Position numbers and translations under genes: made by a program
Shown: positions 48,801 to 58,985 of the stretch, one piece after another
How positions within the stretch are numbered: position 1 is the first letter of the stretch
How the letters are laid out: each line of letters begins with the position of its first letter
The notes under the pieces: generated by a model
What the model was told of the DNA's origin: nothing
Databases searched by the model: none
Seen by the model: only the letters and a program-made list of their open reading frames with translations
Origin: Liolophura sinensis
Lineage: Eukaryota; Mollusca; Polyplacophora; Chitonida; Chitonidae
Length of the DNA stretch: 64,000 nucleotides
NCBI RefSeq assembly: GCF_032854445.1
Contig: NC_088306.1
Location: 26,509,764 to 26,573,763, forward strand
Direction: 5' to 3'

Positions 48801-51800
48801 ACATTGGTGAGGGATGAATGGTCAGAATGGAGTGATGACAGAGTGATATGAAAAAGCAACAAGAGTAGGGGGAAACATCAACATCTACTTGTGACAGATA
48901 TATGAACAGTTGCAAACAAAGCGCAGCTGCAATACTTACTTTATTATACATAAACGTATACGCTAGTATGGTACATGATTTGGGAAACCGAGTTCCCGTG
49001 CTATACTGTTTACTAATCAGTTAATTATTTAGATTATTCTTCTCCATTCAGTTTCTTGCTTAGATAAGAGTGGTAGCTCCAAGTGTATGCAGTGGAAGAA
49101 AAGAGGAGAGTGTGAGGACAATGACCGATGGATGACCTACAACTGTCGCAAGACATGTGGCCGATGTGAAGACGGTGGGTTAAAGATGGACGATATTAAA
49201 ACTCACAGTACAGAGAGTACAATTTGAACAGCGACAACAGTGTGATAATGGACACCTTAGATATGTTTTTAATCTATAGGTGGTGCTCAGCACTGAGAGG
49301 TTAGAGGGAGGGTACATGACTGGTTGCTCCGGTGTCAGTATAATGTGACTAGGTGGGATGTAATTTTTGGTGTCTTCGGCATGATACCTCAGTGGTGGCA
49401 GCAATTTGTCGATCGGCATGAACTCAGTGTGTGTACACACATCTAATAACTCCTCTTCGTCATATGACTGACAAATGATTAAATCGGAAGCATAAATACA
49501 TGCATGTACATTCTAGTCCAGAGACCGGTGTCATGAAGTTCACTTAGCTAAGTAAGCTGTGTTGCAGAGATATAAAGTGCACTTAGCTCAGGGCAACTTA
49601 ACAACAAATAAGCTTTATGAAAACGGCCCCAGATCTCACTAGATTTAAGTCAGGTCACTTATAAAGTGGGATATCCGACGAAGCAATCTGTGCACTTCTT
49701 TTCCCGCTGACCGAAAAAGTGAAAATATTTCGAGTATTGCATTTAGCTTATATAAAGTCAATAAATCAAGCTAGAAAGCACTTCGAGAGCGCAAACTTGC
49801 ACTACAGCAATATGTGAGGCGAAGGAATACTACTCTGCGTTTCTGTCTTTTCTGACATTCCTGAAAAATTGTTGACAGAAACTCCCGATCGGCAACAAAA
49901 TCTACAGGATTGGTCTCTAGCTTAAGGTCAACCAATGAAAAGAATTTCCGTAAAATTGCTGACACAACAGTAAGACACATAAGTAAAACTCCAATGAAAT
50001 AAATAATTAAATAAATAAATTATTCAAATCTTTTTATATGTGATAGACTTAACTTTAACTGTCACATTTACAGGTGGCTGCAAGAACCTCTATGCCGACT
50101 ATGACTGTGAGAAATGGAAAACCGAACTGTCTGAGTGTGAAAAACGACCATCATGGATGAGGAAGTTCTGCAAACTTTCATGTGGACACTGCAAGCCTGG
50201 CAAAGGGGAGACAACTCCAATACCGTACAAGGCCAAAGAGAGCGATAGCAACGCAAGGACATCCGAACAATACAGTGTAATTCGGCAAACGAGCACCACG
50301 GCAGAGTATGTCGGTAAGAAATAAGTAAGCAACATCACTGTTGCAGCACATATCTATGTGTTTAACATCTAGGTTTAATTAAATCGCAGTGTAAATTCGC
50401 AGTAACTCTGACATGCCATAAAAATCGATGGCGTCTGCGTGTCATATGGAAGAAAAGACGACAAATAATACAACCCGAGTCATCTCAGAAGAGGGTGAAA
50501 ACAGGCCTGTACGGTCACATACATTTTTTCTGACTTGCTGGGTAACTCAACGTTAAATAACGAATGTTTACGTGGCCATGGCATGCACCATTCATGTTAG
50601 ACCAACCGGAAACACGAGCAAGTGAGTGCTTTTGGGTTTAAGGTTGTACTTAAAAAATTTTTTCAGTCGTATGACGACGAAGGCGTCATTAGGGTGTATG
50701 TTATGTGCCTCCCTGTTGCAGTATGGCTTTCTTTTAAGCCATACTGCAACAGCTCTTTTATCTGGTGTTGCCTCACTGAGACGACTTACAAATAAGCTGC
50801 CCCGCCCAAGCCACTATCCCATTCACGCTGAACGCCAAGCGGGGAAGTTACAACTTCCTCTTTTAAAATCTTGGGTGTGACTCGACCCAGGATTGATCTT
50901 GGATCTACCGCCCCCAAAGCGGGTGTTCGGAAACACGATGTGGTGTCCTACCCCATGCACATATAGTGAGAAGGCAAAAAATGGATCGGGTGACGAATGT
51001 GAAAAGAGACACGTCTTCGGGTTACAGAAATAACTCGCCTTGGGTCGGATAAACCTCACAACAACGGCGGCACATTCAATTGTCTCATTGTGCTTGATTT
51101 TGTCTACTTTGAAAAAATACACAAAAATAAGGACTTATGCTTTTTAAACTTTCCTGTGAGATACATCATCGCGATGCATATACATTTGGTTTAGTCATAT
51201 CTCCTCCTTCAAGTTCTTGTTAAGTGAATGCGCATGTAAAGAGTCAAACATTGTACAAAACGACCTACATACATGTAGAGCTTCTTGCCACAACTAAAAG
51301 ACATAGACCTCAGCTGTATTTTATATTATCTTAGCACACGACCAATGCTGCTGACTAGTTTGAAATCGATCTTTACGGAACGATCTAAAATTCTCCACAC
51401 ACCTTACCATAAGTCTGGTGTTATGATACCTGGACTCACTGTACACAATGAATTTAAATAAACAAGGGTATCTCATGTCTCTACACTGAATGTACAAAAT
51501 GAATTAAAATAAAAACTTTTTAATTAAAAAAAAAAAAATAAAATAAAAAATAAAAACTGATTGTACACAGTGAATAAACACGCGGATATCTTGTAACTCT
51601 ACGAAAACGGTAATATAAACTCCCATTGGTTGGTCTATTAATTCAGCGAACAAAATCAAAAGTTATATTTGACAAAACATTTACATTGACAAGTGTATAT
51701 ATGACAGAACTTAGTGAACATGAGATATGATCTTATTGACAAAAATAATCATTTTATTAAAAAAAAATTGATAAATTTGTTGAAATCTCATCATTTTATC

Positions 51801-54800
51801 GGTAAATTCAACTTGCTTGACAAATCTGATTATTCTGTTGACCAATCTGATCTAATTTAATTGCTTTTGTAGAGCCATGCATAGATAAGTACCAAGAGGC
51901 CAGCTGTAAGAGATGGGCAGCGATAGGGCATTGTCAAATCAACGTCGGTTGGATGTCAATCAACTGCCGCAAGTCATGTGGTTTCTGTAGGGTCGAGAGC
52001 GAGTCTCTAACAGCAGGTAAAACATAACGGGATGAAACAGATAATTTCAGTGAAATGACGACAATTCCAATTATAATAATCATCTTTTGCAATGTTTTCG
52101 TTGTAAAAAACGTATTTATCAGAGTCTTTTAACTCCATACTTGTAATCTATGTGTCGAAATATTTAGATACCAGCCGTCAACCAAAAGGACATTCCGGGC
52201 CAATAATCGCAAGGCCAATTCCCAAAACGACACTTAACGCAAACTACCAAAGAACCATTTAAGAAAGAATATAAAGTTCAAAAATAGGACGGGATAATAC
52301 AAAGAGAAGCAGTCAACAGTTTTCAGTGATGAAGGAAAGAGGCATGGTATGTGGCTGGCTACTGATTGAAATCAGTATTCAAATCGTGTACCATGCTAGA
52401 ATATAAGTTGTCGATAATAAAATATGTATCTCAGTTGAGCTTTGATTGCAACTGTTCATAAATCCAAAGCTGTGATTTGATTTAAGGCGATAAATATACA
52501 GTCCCTAGCCCCGGATTAAGCGAAGTTAGACACAGTCATGAAGCAAAGCTCCAGAGAATCTGGACGCTCTGTTCATATTTACTTACAAGAGAATTATACT
52601 CATTGTAAAACTTAAGAAACTTGGAGTGAAGGCGTTTGATGGAATAACCTTGACACACTAATTTGTGCAGTAATTACTTTGGACGTACATTGAAATCATC
52701 AGACAACACGCAGGATCTACCAAATGCTGTAAGGACAGAAATGTACATACAATATGCAGGAACCTTCGATATATTGCTGTACAAAGAAGGATGATTTACA
52801 ATGTCGCATTTGAAACTTTCCCTCTTGTACAGTCTGCGAGAGAGGAAACCGTCTTGGTCTTTGTACAAATATAGATCCAGAACAGATGAAGCATCCTGTA
52901 AAGCCCTTTAAATTCACCAGGACAGTGTCTTGAACTTGGAGTATTTACTACAAACTACAAAGAATTGCCAAACCTTTCTTACACATTGATAAAAATCTTA
53001 AAAATCTAAAAATCACCTTCATAATTGTAGCTCTTCATCAGGGCAGCTCTTCATCTTTTGTCTACATATTTTGCTCTAAAAGGACTGAATTGCCAAGCGT
53101 TACGAAGGGATTGCTCGAAAACATCAACGTTCATGATTGTAGCTCTTATCTATATCCTCTTTTAAATTCACCAGTGCAGCGTCTTGAACCTACATATGTT
53201 ACTATAAAAATACTGAATTGCTAAGCGTTACGAAGGCATTCCTTCCAAATAGCAACGTTCAAGATTGCATCTCTTGTCTACATCGTCTTTTAAATTCATC
53301 AGGGCACTGCCTTGAACCCACTTTTTTTTTTACTATAATAGGACTGAATTGCCAAGCGTTACGAAAGGATTGCTTGAAAACAGCAACGTTCAAGATTGCA
53401 GCTCTTGTCTATATCTTCTTTTAAATTCATCAGGGCACTGCCTTGAACCCACTTTTTTTTACTATAATAGGACTGAATTGCCAAGCGTTACGAAAGGATT
53501 GCTTGAAAACAGTAACGTTTAAGATTGCAGTTCTTGACTATATCTTCTTTTAAATTCATCAGGGCACTGCCTTGATCCCACATATTTGACTATAATACGA
53601 CTGAATTGTTACGACGGGATGGCCTAGAAACGTCAACGTTCATGAATATAGCTCTTTTCTATGCCCTTAAAATTTATCAGGGCAGCGTCTTGGCAATCAT
53701 ATTTTATTACAATAGGACTGAATTGTCAAGCGTTACCCAGGGATTGCTTGGAAACATCGACATTTATGATTGCAACTCTTGTCAATATATCTTTGTTTTA
53801 ATTCGTCAGGGCCGCACCGCGAGCTTACATATTTGACTATAGGACTAGATTTCCGAGCGCTACCAAGGCATTGCATGAAAACATGAACGTTGTTTGTAGC
53901 TCTTATCTGTCTTAGTCCCCTATCTTATTGACCAGGTGAATGTGTGGACAATAATCCCGATTGTGATACATGGGCACGTGGTGGATATTGCCAGATAAAC
54001 CCCGGCTTAATGCTGCGCTCTTGTAGGAAAGCCTGTAACAAATGTCGAGGTAAGTGCAAATCTCAACTCCGTCGCCACATTTCTGATCCAAAGACCAGCC
54101 ACTCCTAACTTTTATATTGTCAGTTTTGATAAAACTCGTCTTAATATGGGATCGACAAATTACAGATGGACCAGAGGTCAGTATACTGTGTACTGCAAGT
54201 GAGGTCTCACGCCTTGCCTCAGTATATTGTACTTGTGTTTGTGCCATATCTGTTGTCGTCGATATGATGCATGTTAAAGTGTGGTGCCGGAGTTTTAGCG
54301 AATCAGCTTTCAAGGAAACACTTTCGTGTTTTAATGCTTTAATGCTTTAATGTTGTAATCCCAATGGAAGGTCCAATCCTCAACATACGATGCAAGTCAT
54401 TGTATATACTAATGGCATTTGTCGACAGACGGCTCATCCAACTGTTTGAAAACCCTGTTTTCTCCCGCCCTAATGGTGGCCACCGTCGTATAAATGAAAT
54501 ATTCTTGAGTACACCAATCAAATAAAAATATAAATAAATAAAGTGAAAAAAATCCATGTGTTTATATTATTAATACAGAATTCGTTTATGTACCAATGTG
54601 CAAGTCGTCGACGGGTCCAAATAAAGTCTTAGAACATTAGGGAAACAGGATTTATTTATCACCATTTATTTGTTTATCTATTCATTCCACCGGTGTTTTA
54701 CTCCGTATTCAAGTATATTTCACTTATATACAACGGTCCCCGACATTAGGGTTGCAGGGAACCAGACAGAATTTCCATATATTAAAACTGTCTATTTCTG

Positions 54801-55017
54801 GTGAATTTGCCAGAATGTACATGTTGGATGTATGTAATGTACACTGTATGATTCATAGCTACTTAAAATGCCTTCATGCCTTTTATTGTATACGTTATTG
54901 ACAGACGGATGTGTGGACACTAACTCGATGTGCTCGATCTGGGGCAACTATGGTTACTGCTCGATGACGCCCGGACCCATGTATACGCACTGTCCGAAAA
55001 CTTGTGGCATCTGTTGA
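33853..55017 (+). CDS. Gene B: astacin-like protein with eight ShKT domains, probable pseudoprotease, 16 exons
   Basis: Exons 33853-33885, 36258-36441, 37290-37389, 38717-38817, 39495-39615, 40110-40179, 40601-40804, 41108-41375, 42310-42483, 44044-44181, 47913-48083, 49052-49174, 50074-50313, 51873-52016, 53936-54049, 54905-55017 join into 765 codons plus TGA with no stop or frameshift. The order is signal peptide, propeptide, basic RRKKRK site, astacin domain (RWPNAVVPY), EGF-like exon and eight ShKT domains, as in gene A; exons 3, 5, 6, 7 and 8 are the same length in both. Zinc histidines 209, 213 and 219 and Met-turn Tyr268 remain, but the motif is HMLGH: Met210 replaces the catalytic Glu. 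Proteolysis is therefore probably lost, while the fold and secretion look preserved. It is too intact for an old pseudogene. Confidence 0.91.
33886..36257. repeat. Gene B first intron with MITE and SINE fragments
   Basis: 35336-35440 is an inverted MITE end (AACAGCATTTTGAGTAATTC). 35825-36135 is another inverted MITE (TGTGCTAAAGCCATGG, CACGTGTGACCATTTAC, TCTCTATGCTATATGTC) interrupted at about 35945-36050 by an inverted SINE fragment (GTACTCAAGGATATTTCACT). The rest is unremarkable. Confidence 0.6.
37905..38165 (-). repeat. MITE copy, full length, inverted, in gene B intron
   Basis: Starts ACAACATTTTGAGTAATTCT and ends TCTCTCTATGCTGTACG, the two imperfect inverted ends. Inside are CATTATTTTTAGCTAATTCT, CAAGAGACTGTATTTCACC and CAGCAATCACACTGTCGTCG. 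It is one of the clearest copies and shows the sequence that the 48-bp array repeats. Confidence 0.8.
38595..38690 (+). repeat. SINE 3' end fragment
   Basis: CCTCCCACCATAATGCTGGTC, AAGTGAAATATTATTGAGTA and an (AAAT)n tail lie just before the gene B exon at 38717. Confidence 0.85.
40601..40804 (+). CDS. Gene B catalytic-site exon with Glu to Met change
   Basis: A 204-nt phase-0 exon after TTTTGTTTTAG. It reads KAIYLHMLGHVLGLVHEHQ, then VPNRDRY, and ends SIMHYGEK. CAT ATG at 40616-40621 stands where gene A has CAC GAA, so Met replaces the general base. A Glu codon to ATG needs at least two base changes. Zinc ligands and the Met-turn are kept. Confidence 0.94.
41665..41890. repeat. Composite, partly inverted SINE in gene B intron
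   Basis: The left part (GCGAGTTCAGCTCATACAGG, CTTCCTCTCCGACCGTACG) is SINE in + orientation. It switches at about 41728 to the reverse body (TTATACGACGACAGCCAGCA, GGTGGGAGGAAACCG) and runs back to the head (GCGACCGTATTGATGG). Confidence 0.7.
42310..55017 (+). CDS. Gene B block of eight ShKT exons
   Basis: Exons 42310-42483, 44044-44181, 47913-48083, 49052-49174, 50074-50313, 51873-52016, 53936-54049 and 54905-55017 each encode one six-cysteine ShKT domain; internal ones are phase 1 at both ends. Domains 2 and 4 have the same exon length as in gene A (138 and 123 nt). Domain 5 carries a long Ser/Thr-rich linker (ARTSEQYSVIRQTSTTAEY). The last domain ends at its sixth cysteine followed by TGA. 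All 48 expected cysteines are present. Confidence 0.93.
43010..43600. repeat. MITE fragments in gene B intron
   Basis: 43010-43110 is an inverted end (CCATTTGCCAACTATCGTCG, GCCTTACTCTCTTACTC). 43395-43475 and 43480-43590 are partial + copies in tandem, each with CAGCGAC and TGTGATAGC. Confidence 0.6.
44260..44620 (+). repeat. Repeat family D, partial copy
   Basis: TCATTGTCGACAACTTATATTCTAGCATGG-like and ATAACGGCTGGTATACGAATG stretches match the copies at 7815-8016, 48255-48990 and, inverted, 52145-52665. Confidence 0.6.
44752..46359 (+). mobile_element. Tc1/mariner-like transposon with ~190-bp inverted repeats, inactive
   Basis: The ends are CAGTGC and GCACTG. About 190 nt at each end are reverse complements: poly-C/A tract, GGAGATATCA, ATATCACGTCCG, GTGCGCTAAAGGGCATG and GAAAATCGATCG, with modest divergence. 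TA follows the right end; the left flank is AA, so the TA duplication has decayed or the boundary is shifted by a base or two. It lies in the gene B intron between ShKT exons 2 and 3, in the same direction as the gene. Confidence 0.88.
45182..46176 (+). pseudogene. Tc1-like transposase remnant
   Basis: The frame opens with a helix-turn-helix (LLEANIPVKQVARRMRRAQ) and a DLPRSRRP hinge, then stops at 45425. Later pieces in shifted frames give WGNVLFIDET (first catalytic Asp region), AGYVAQVLRPHVLPY, WPAFSPDLNPIEHLWDQLK (third catalytic position) and RRIARLINTMRVRCQ. Between HVLPY and GIDRIQ the usual segment with the second catalytic Asp is missing. Several stops and frameshifts make it inactive. 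Confidence 0.85.
46770..47018 (+). repeat. Full-length tRNA-derived SINE with target duplication
   Basis: GGCCTCCGTGGCTCAGTTGG (A-box-like head), GTGAGTTCAAGTTCAGC (B-box-like), AACCTGCGGATGGTTGTGG, CATAATGCTGGCCGCCGTCG, TATTCTTGAGTACGGCGTAA and an (AAAT)n tail. Flanks ATAACGTGCTG (46758-46768) and ATAACATGCTG (47019-47029) match at 10 of 11 positions. Confidence 0.92.
47605..47755 (+). repeat. SINE 3' part with an internal short duplication
   Basis: ATGGTCATGGGTTTCTTCCG, CCACCATAATTCTTGCCGCC, a repeated CTCGATTCTTGCCGCC, then AATATTTTTGAGTACGTCGT and an AAT-rich tail. Confidence 0.8.
48255..48990 (+). repeat. Repeat family D copy in gene B intron
   Basis: GTGTGTCAAGGTTATTCCAT, TGTGTCCAGTTCCGCTTAACC, GAACAGTTGCAAACAAAGCG and CTAGTATGGTACATGATTTG recur in reverse order and strand at 52145-52665. 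Confidence 0.65.
50595..50940. repeat. Repeat family C copy with perfect hairpin
   Basis: Shares with 55495-55800: CAGTCGTATGACGACGAAGG, TGTGCCTCCCTGTTGCAGTA, GAAGTTACAACTTCCTCTTT and ACCCAGGATTGATCTTGGAT. GTTGCAGTATGGCTT (50715-50729) is followed after 6 nt by its exact reverse complement (50736-50750). Confidence 0.75.
52145..52665 (-). repeat. Repeat family D copy, inverted
   Basis: Mirror of the 48.3-49.0 kb copy: ATACCAGCCGTCAACC, GTGTACCATGCTAGAATATA, TAAGCGAAGTTAGACACAG and TGATGGAATAACCTTGACAC. It lies in the gene B intron after ShKT exon 6. Confidence 0.65.
53000..53905. repeat. ~127-bp tandem array, about 7 diverged units, in gene B intron
   Basis: AGGACTGAATTGCCAAGCGT, TACGAAGGGATTGCTTGAAA, ACGTTCAAGATTGCAGCTCT and AATTCATCAGGGCACTGCC recur at a spacing of about 122-130 nt. 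It ends about 30 nt before the gene B exon at 53936. Confidence 0.9.
54455..54775. repeat. Two SINE tails in opposite orientation
   Basis: 54455-54545 is a + tail (CACCGTCGTATAAATGAAAT, ATTCTTGAGTACACCAATC). 54655-54775 is an inverted one (GGTGTTTTACTCCGTATTCA). Confidence 0.75.
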
Positions 55018-55071
55018 AAGCGAAGCGCTTGCGAAAATCAACAGGACGAAAATGACACAAGACTGCAACAT

Positions 55072-55083
55072 AATAAAAATAAA
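55072..55083 (+). terminator. Candidate poly(A) signal of gene B
   Basis: Two overlapping AATAAA hexamers (55072-55077, 55078-55083) lie about 55 nt after the stop. Confidence 0.6.
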
Positions 55084-55494
55084 TTAGTTGATAATGATGA
55101 TCTATGCACTGGTACATTTTATGAGTAATTTGAAGAACTCGGTTATTGTACAATTTTATATTGTGTTTTAATTTGAGAATGAACAGAGCTTGGTTTCGAT
55201 GAGGGGAAACTTATTAATTATTCATCCTTTAATGACGTTATCAGGTATAATTAGGTCATCAGGTCATTATTTATCATACATATAACACTGCTTTAAAATT
55301 TTGATAATTAAAGTGTTCAAGTTATGTATAATTAAAACAACACATATATTTTTCTGTCTCCATCACAATGTCGCCTTCCTGGTTTTATTTTAAAATTGCG
55401 TCAGATAAACTTTAAGTAAGTTATTTTTTCGCGCGGACATTATTGCGATGTTACAGTTTCCGGTTTCGCTGATGGGGCGAGTGAACGCTTGAGG

Positions 55495-55800
55495 TTTAAT
55501 ATTTTCAGTCATATGACGACGAAGGAGTCTTTAGAGTGCATGTAATGTGCCTCCTTGTTGCAGGATGGCTTTTCACCGCTCTTTTATCTAGTGCTGCTTT
55601 ACTGAAACGACTTACCGAAAGCAAGTAAGCCGCCTCACCCGAGCCATTATACTGATACGGGTCAAGCAGTCGTTGCACTATCCCCTTAATGCTGGGCGAC
55701 AGGCGAGGAAGTTACAACTTCCTCTTTTAAAGTCTTAGGTGTGACCCGACCCAGGACTGGCCCTGGATCTCCCGCCCCCGAAGAGGACGCTTTAAAAACT
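55495..55800. repeat. Repeat family C copy
   Basis: CAGTCATATGACGACGAAGG, ATGTGCCTCCTTGTTGCAGG, GAAGTTACAACTTCCTCTTT and CGACCCAGGACTGGCCCTGG match the copy at 50.6-50.9 kb without its hairpin insert. Confidence 0.75.
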
Positions 55801-57570
55801 GAGGTATTGAGGGCCAGTGTTTCGCTGATGGAAACCCTTCTGTTACACGTTTGTGTTACACTTAATAGATGCATGTCAGTATTTATTCGTAGGCACTATG
55901 GTTATTAATTAATGACCTGCATTTGTTACATGTGTATAGTAACCATGCGACATGTTTAGATAGTAAACACTACATGTTTATCGGCTTGTAACACATAATA
56001 AGCTAAAAGACACGTTTATTGGACCACCGATGTCTGTTTAAAATATCCACCACAATAATACTTAAGCATTGCATATATTTACTATGATATATATATATTT
56101 GTTCAGTCACTGAACATCGAGTTTATGATGAAGCGCATATACACCATTAGATCTAATAGAATTGTGTTTCATTTTATATTCACAAACTTAACACTTAATT
56201 TTGGTGTGGATGAACATATTGTACACCACAACTGTATCAGGGTTTGAAATTACCTGCACATTGAGGATCTAGGCCCACTTTCATAAAACTTCGTCAATCA
56301 ATTGTTCGTAACTTTTCTCGTAAATAATGTTGCCGAGACAATGACCGAGACAATGTCTTTTACGACAAATTACAACAAATATGACTCACGAAATTTTGTG
56401 AAAGTGACATCTAGTAGTTAGCGTGTTAGTATATCAATAAACAAGGAGCCCCTCACCGCTGCGATTGCAAGGAGTTCCAGCCCATTCTGGATCCCTCTCT
56501 GTATGGTCGTGAGTTTCACCGAGCTCTGCCCGGTTTCCTCCAATCATAATGCTTGTCGCCGTGGTATAAGTGAAACATTTTTGATTACTGCGTAAAACTC
56601 CAATCAAATAAAAAAATGAAACATGCATGCACATTGATATGATTACATATATTGTTTAAGTTTCCTTTCGGTGGTACTAATATATGCTGTTTCCCTGTTG
56701 TGCCTACTCAAAAATTTTATCCTTTAGTCCGGCGTTTAGCCCTTTAGTCCGGCGTTTAGTCCTTTAGTCTGGCGTTTAGTCCTTTATTCCGGCGTTAGTC
56801 CTTTAGATAAGTTGTCCATGATGTTGTTTAGCAACATGTCATATAATGTTTTCAGGAGTTTGAGCTCACCATTGGCTTCCCCCCAAACGTTTATAACCAG
56901 GCCGCTGTCTCATGGGCCTGCGTGGCGGAATGTTAAGTGATTAACCAGAAAGATGTAAGAAATCAACAAATAAATTAAGACCCTCATACACATTCCTCAA
57001 TAGTTTGCTCCAGTTTCCTCTGAGCATGAAGTATATATTTACATGGGTTGTTATTTTAGATCACAATTTAATTCCAGTTAATTTGATTAGCCTACGTAGT
57101 TTTCATATTACGGCAGGGAAAATCGAATCCCGTCACATGCTCTTCCGAAAAAAAAAAGATAGCAGCTGGTGGGATAGGCTTTTTTTGTTTATTTGATTTT
57201 TGCGTAGTTTCTTCAAACCCCATACCACAAGGATCATGTCTTGTGGAGGATTTAATGATCTGGTGTTACAGTGAAGAGGAGGGGTGTGAGTTCAAGATAA
57301 CAATCGGCGGTGTACACGTTTAGAAAGTGACACCACATGTGTTAATATAAACCGCGGGTGACCAGGGAGGCTATTTATTCACTGATGCTAAACACGTTAA
57401 CGGTAGTCAGAATTAGGCTAGTGCAAATTAAGAAAACCTCACTTCTCACAGCTGGCTTGATCTGGCGCAACTGCAACGGAATTCCCAGGAAGAACGGACA
57501 TGTGTCTCCCGTTACCTGAGAGCTAGTGGACAGCCTGGTAAAGAACAGTTAAAAATACAAGAACGGCAAC
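55801..57570. repeat. Intergenic with a SINE and a 20-bp tandem
   Basis: 56405-56625 is a diverged + SINE (GCGATTGCAAGGAGTTCCAG, CTGCCCGGTTTCCTCC, GTGGTATAAGTGAAAC). 56721-56816 is about five units of a 20-bp repeat (CTTTAGTCCGGCGTTTAGTC). No coding exon was seen. Confidence 0.65.
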
Positions 57571-57574
57571 TAGA

Positions 57575-57901
57575 TGGATCAAAACGATTATGTACGTGAC
57601 TGTTGTGTGCATTTCTGTGAGGCTTGACAGTTATGGATAATCCTAGACGAGTGACGTCAAATAAATTGCAGTTTACAAGATTGCGTATTTTTACCTAATT
57701 CTGTTTAATCCATGGAGCTAGGGGGAGTGTAATTTACTCATGTTTAAGTATTTACTTGAACAGTTAGAATAAAACGTTGAACAAGGTAAACCGACAAGAA
57801 GCCGTATTTCACCGGTCATGTGTGGCCATTTGCTGTCACAGTGTAGTCGCTGCTCTGGCCTTACTTGCTATGTCTGTATGTATGTGTGTATGTGTATATA
57901 T

Positions 57902-57948
<47 letters not shown>

Positions 57949-58142
57949 TGTGCATGTATGTGTGCGTGTATGTATGCATGTCTGTATGTATGCACGTATG
58001 TATGCATGTATGCACGTATGTACGTATGTATGTATGTGTGTGTACGTACGTATGTATGTATGTATGTATGTATGTATGTATGTATGTATGTATGTATGTA
58101 TGTATGTATGTATGTATGTATGTATGTATGTATGTACGTATG
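57575..58142 (-). repeat. Inverted MITE running into a (TG)n and (TATG)n microsatellite
   Basis: 57640-57870 is an inverted MITE (TTTACCTAATTCTGTTTAATCC, CAAGAAGCCGTATTTCACC, CACAGTGTAGTCGCTGCTC). Its TATG-rich end leads without a break into TG and TATG repeats ending at 58142. The open frames there are repeat translations. Confidence 0.8.
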
Positions 58143-58985
58143 TAATCAATCTATTCAACTAGTCACCAAAAATAAAAATTTGACCCCAAAATTTAAGATA
58201 GTAAGACCATCAATTTTTTATGATTTGCTCCAAGAAAATGTACGAAGAAAAACTTAGCAGTGTCATCGAATGAAGTCACGGCAACGTCACGCTTGCTAAT
58301 TTCGAAGTGCGATATGAGCGTTGCTAATGGCGAAGTGCGATGTGAAGTACATGCGGCGCGATCAGCACAACCTTAAAAGACAGGCAAACGTGAAAGGTGT
58401 AGAATAATATTTACACTGTCTACATCGTTGAACCACTCGGAATTCATTGACTTACCGTGTGATGAATGCATGTAGTTATTGGCATTTGAACTTTTCGACT
58501 GTTCTGATACGTGTGACACCATGTATCTCGAGACAGTACGAAGTTTTGTGGGATTAGAGTTTTACTTTTTGCATTTATCTTATAGGGCCTATACCCTCTT
58601 ACCGTCATTTATTCTACAGTCGATATCTCATCGGGTTTTAATTACACATCTATAGTTTGCAAACAGTTCAGAAATTTAACCCCACTACCGCTACATTCGC
58701 CGGTGCTATCATTGTCAGACTCACCTGACCTTCACTATAGATTGGTCCAGCCGTTCTAAACTGGTTTCAGGCTTTTGCACTTAGCCTAATAAAATTTTGT
58801 AACATTACATTATATAAGAACTAAAACTGAGGCTGTTCTACTTTGTCTTTGAACAACTACATTCGACCCGCGTGTACAAACTGTAACAGTATTTACACAA
58901 AAAAAACAGGCAACATGGAGAAAAAGCATGACAAAAATGAAAAATAATCAACTAGTTTGAGCCCCACACTTCCAGATATTATATA
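58143..58985. other. Intergenic, little recognised
   Basis: A two-copy motif (TTGCTAATTTCGAAGTGCGAT and a diverged copy) lies at 58290-58345. Nothing else was recognised. Confidence 0.5.

Noticed and set aside
10653-55017. Calling genes A and B toxin genes because of ShKT domains
   Set aside because: ShKT domains are widespread tails on secreted metalloproteases; domain order and an intact astacin core in A point to extracellular proteases, and nothing here shows venom use.
57777-58257. Cys/Val/Met-rich frames of 114-130 codons
   Set aside because: Translation of (TG)n and (TATG)n repeats.
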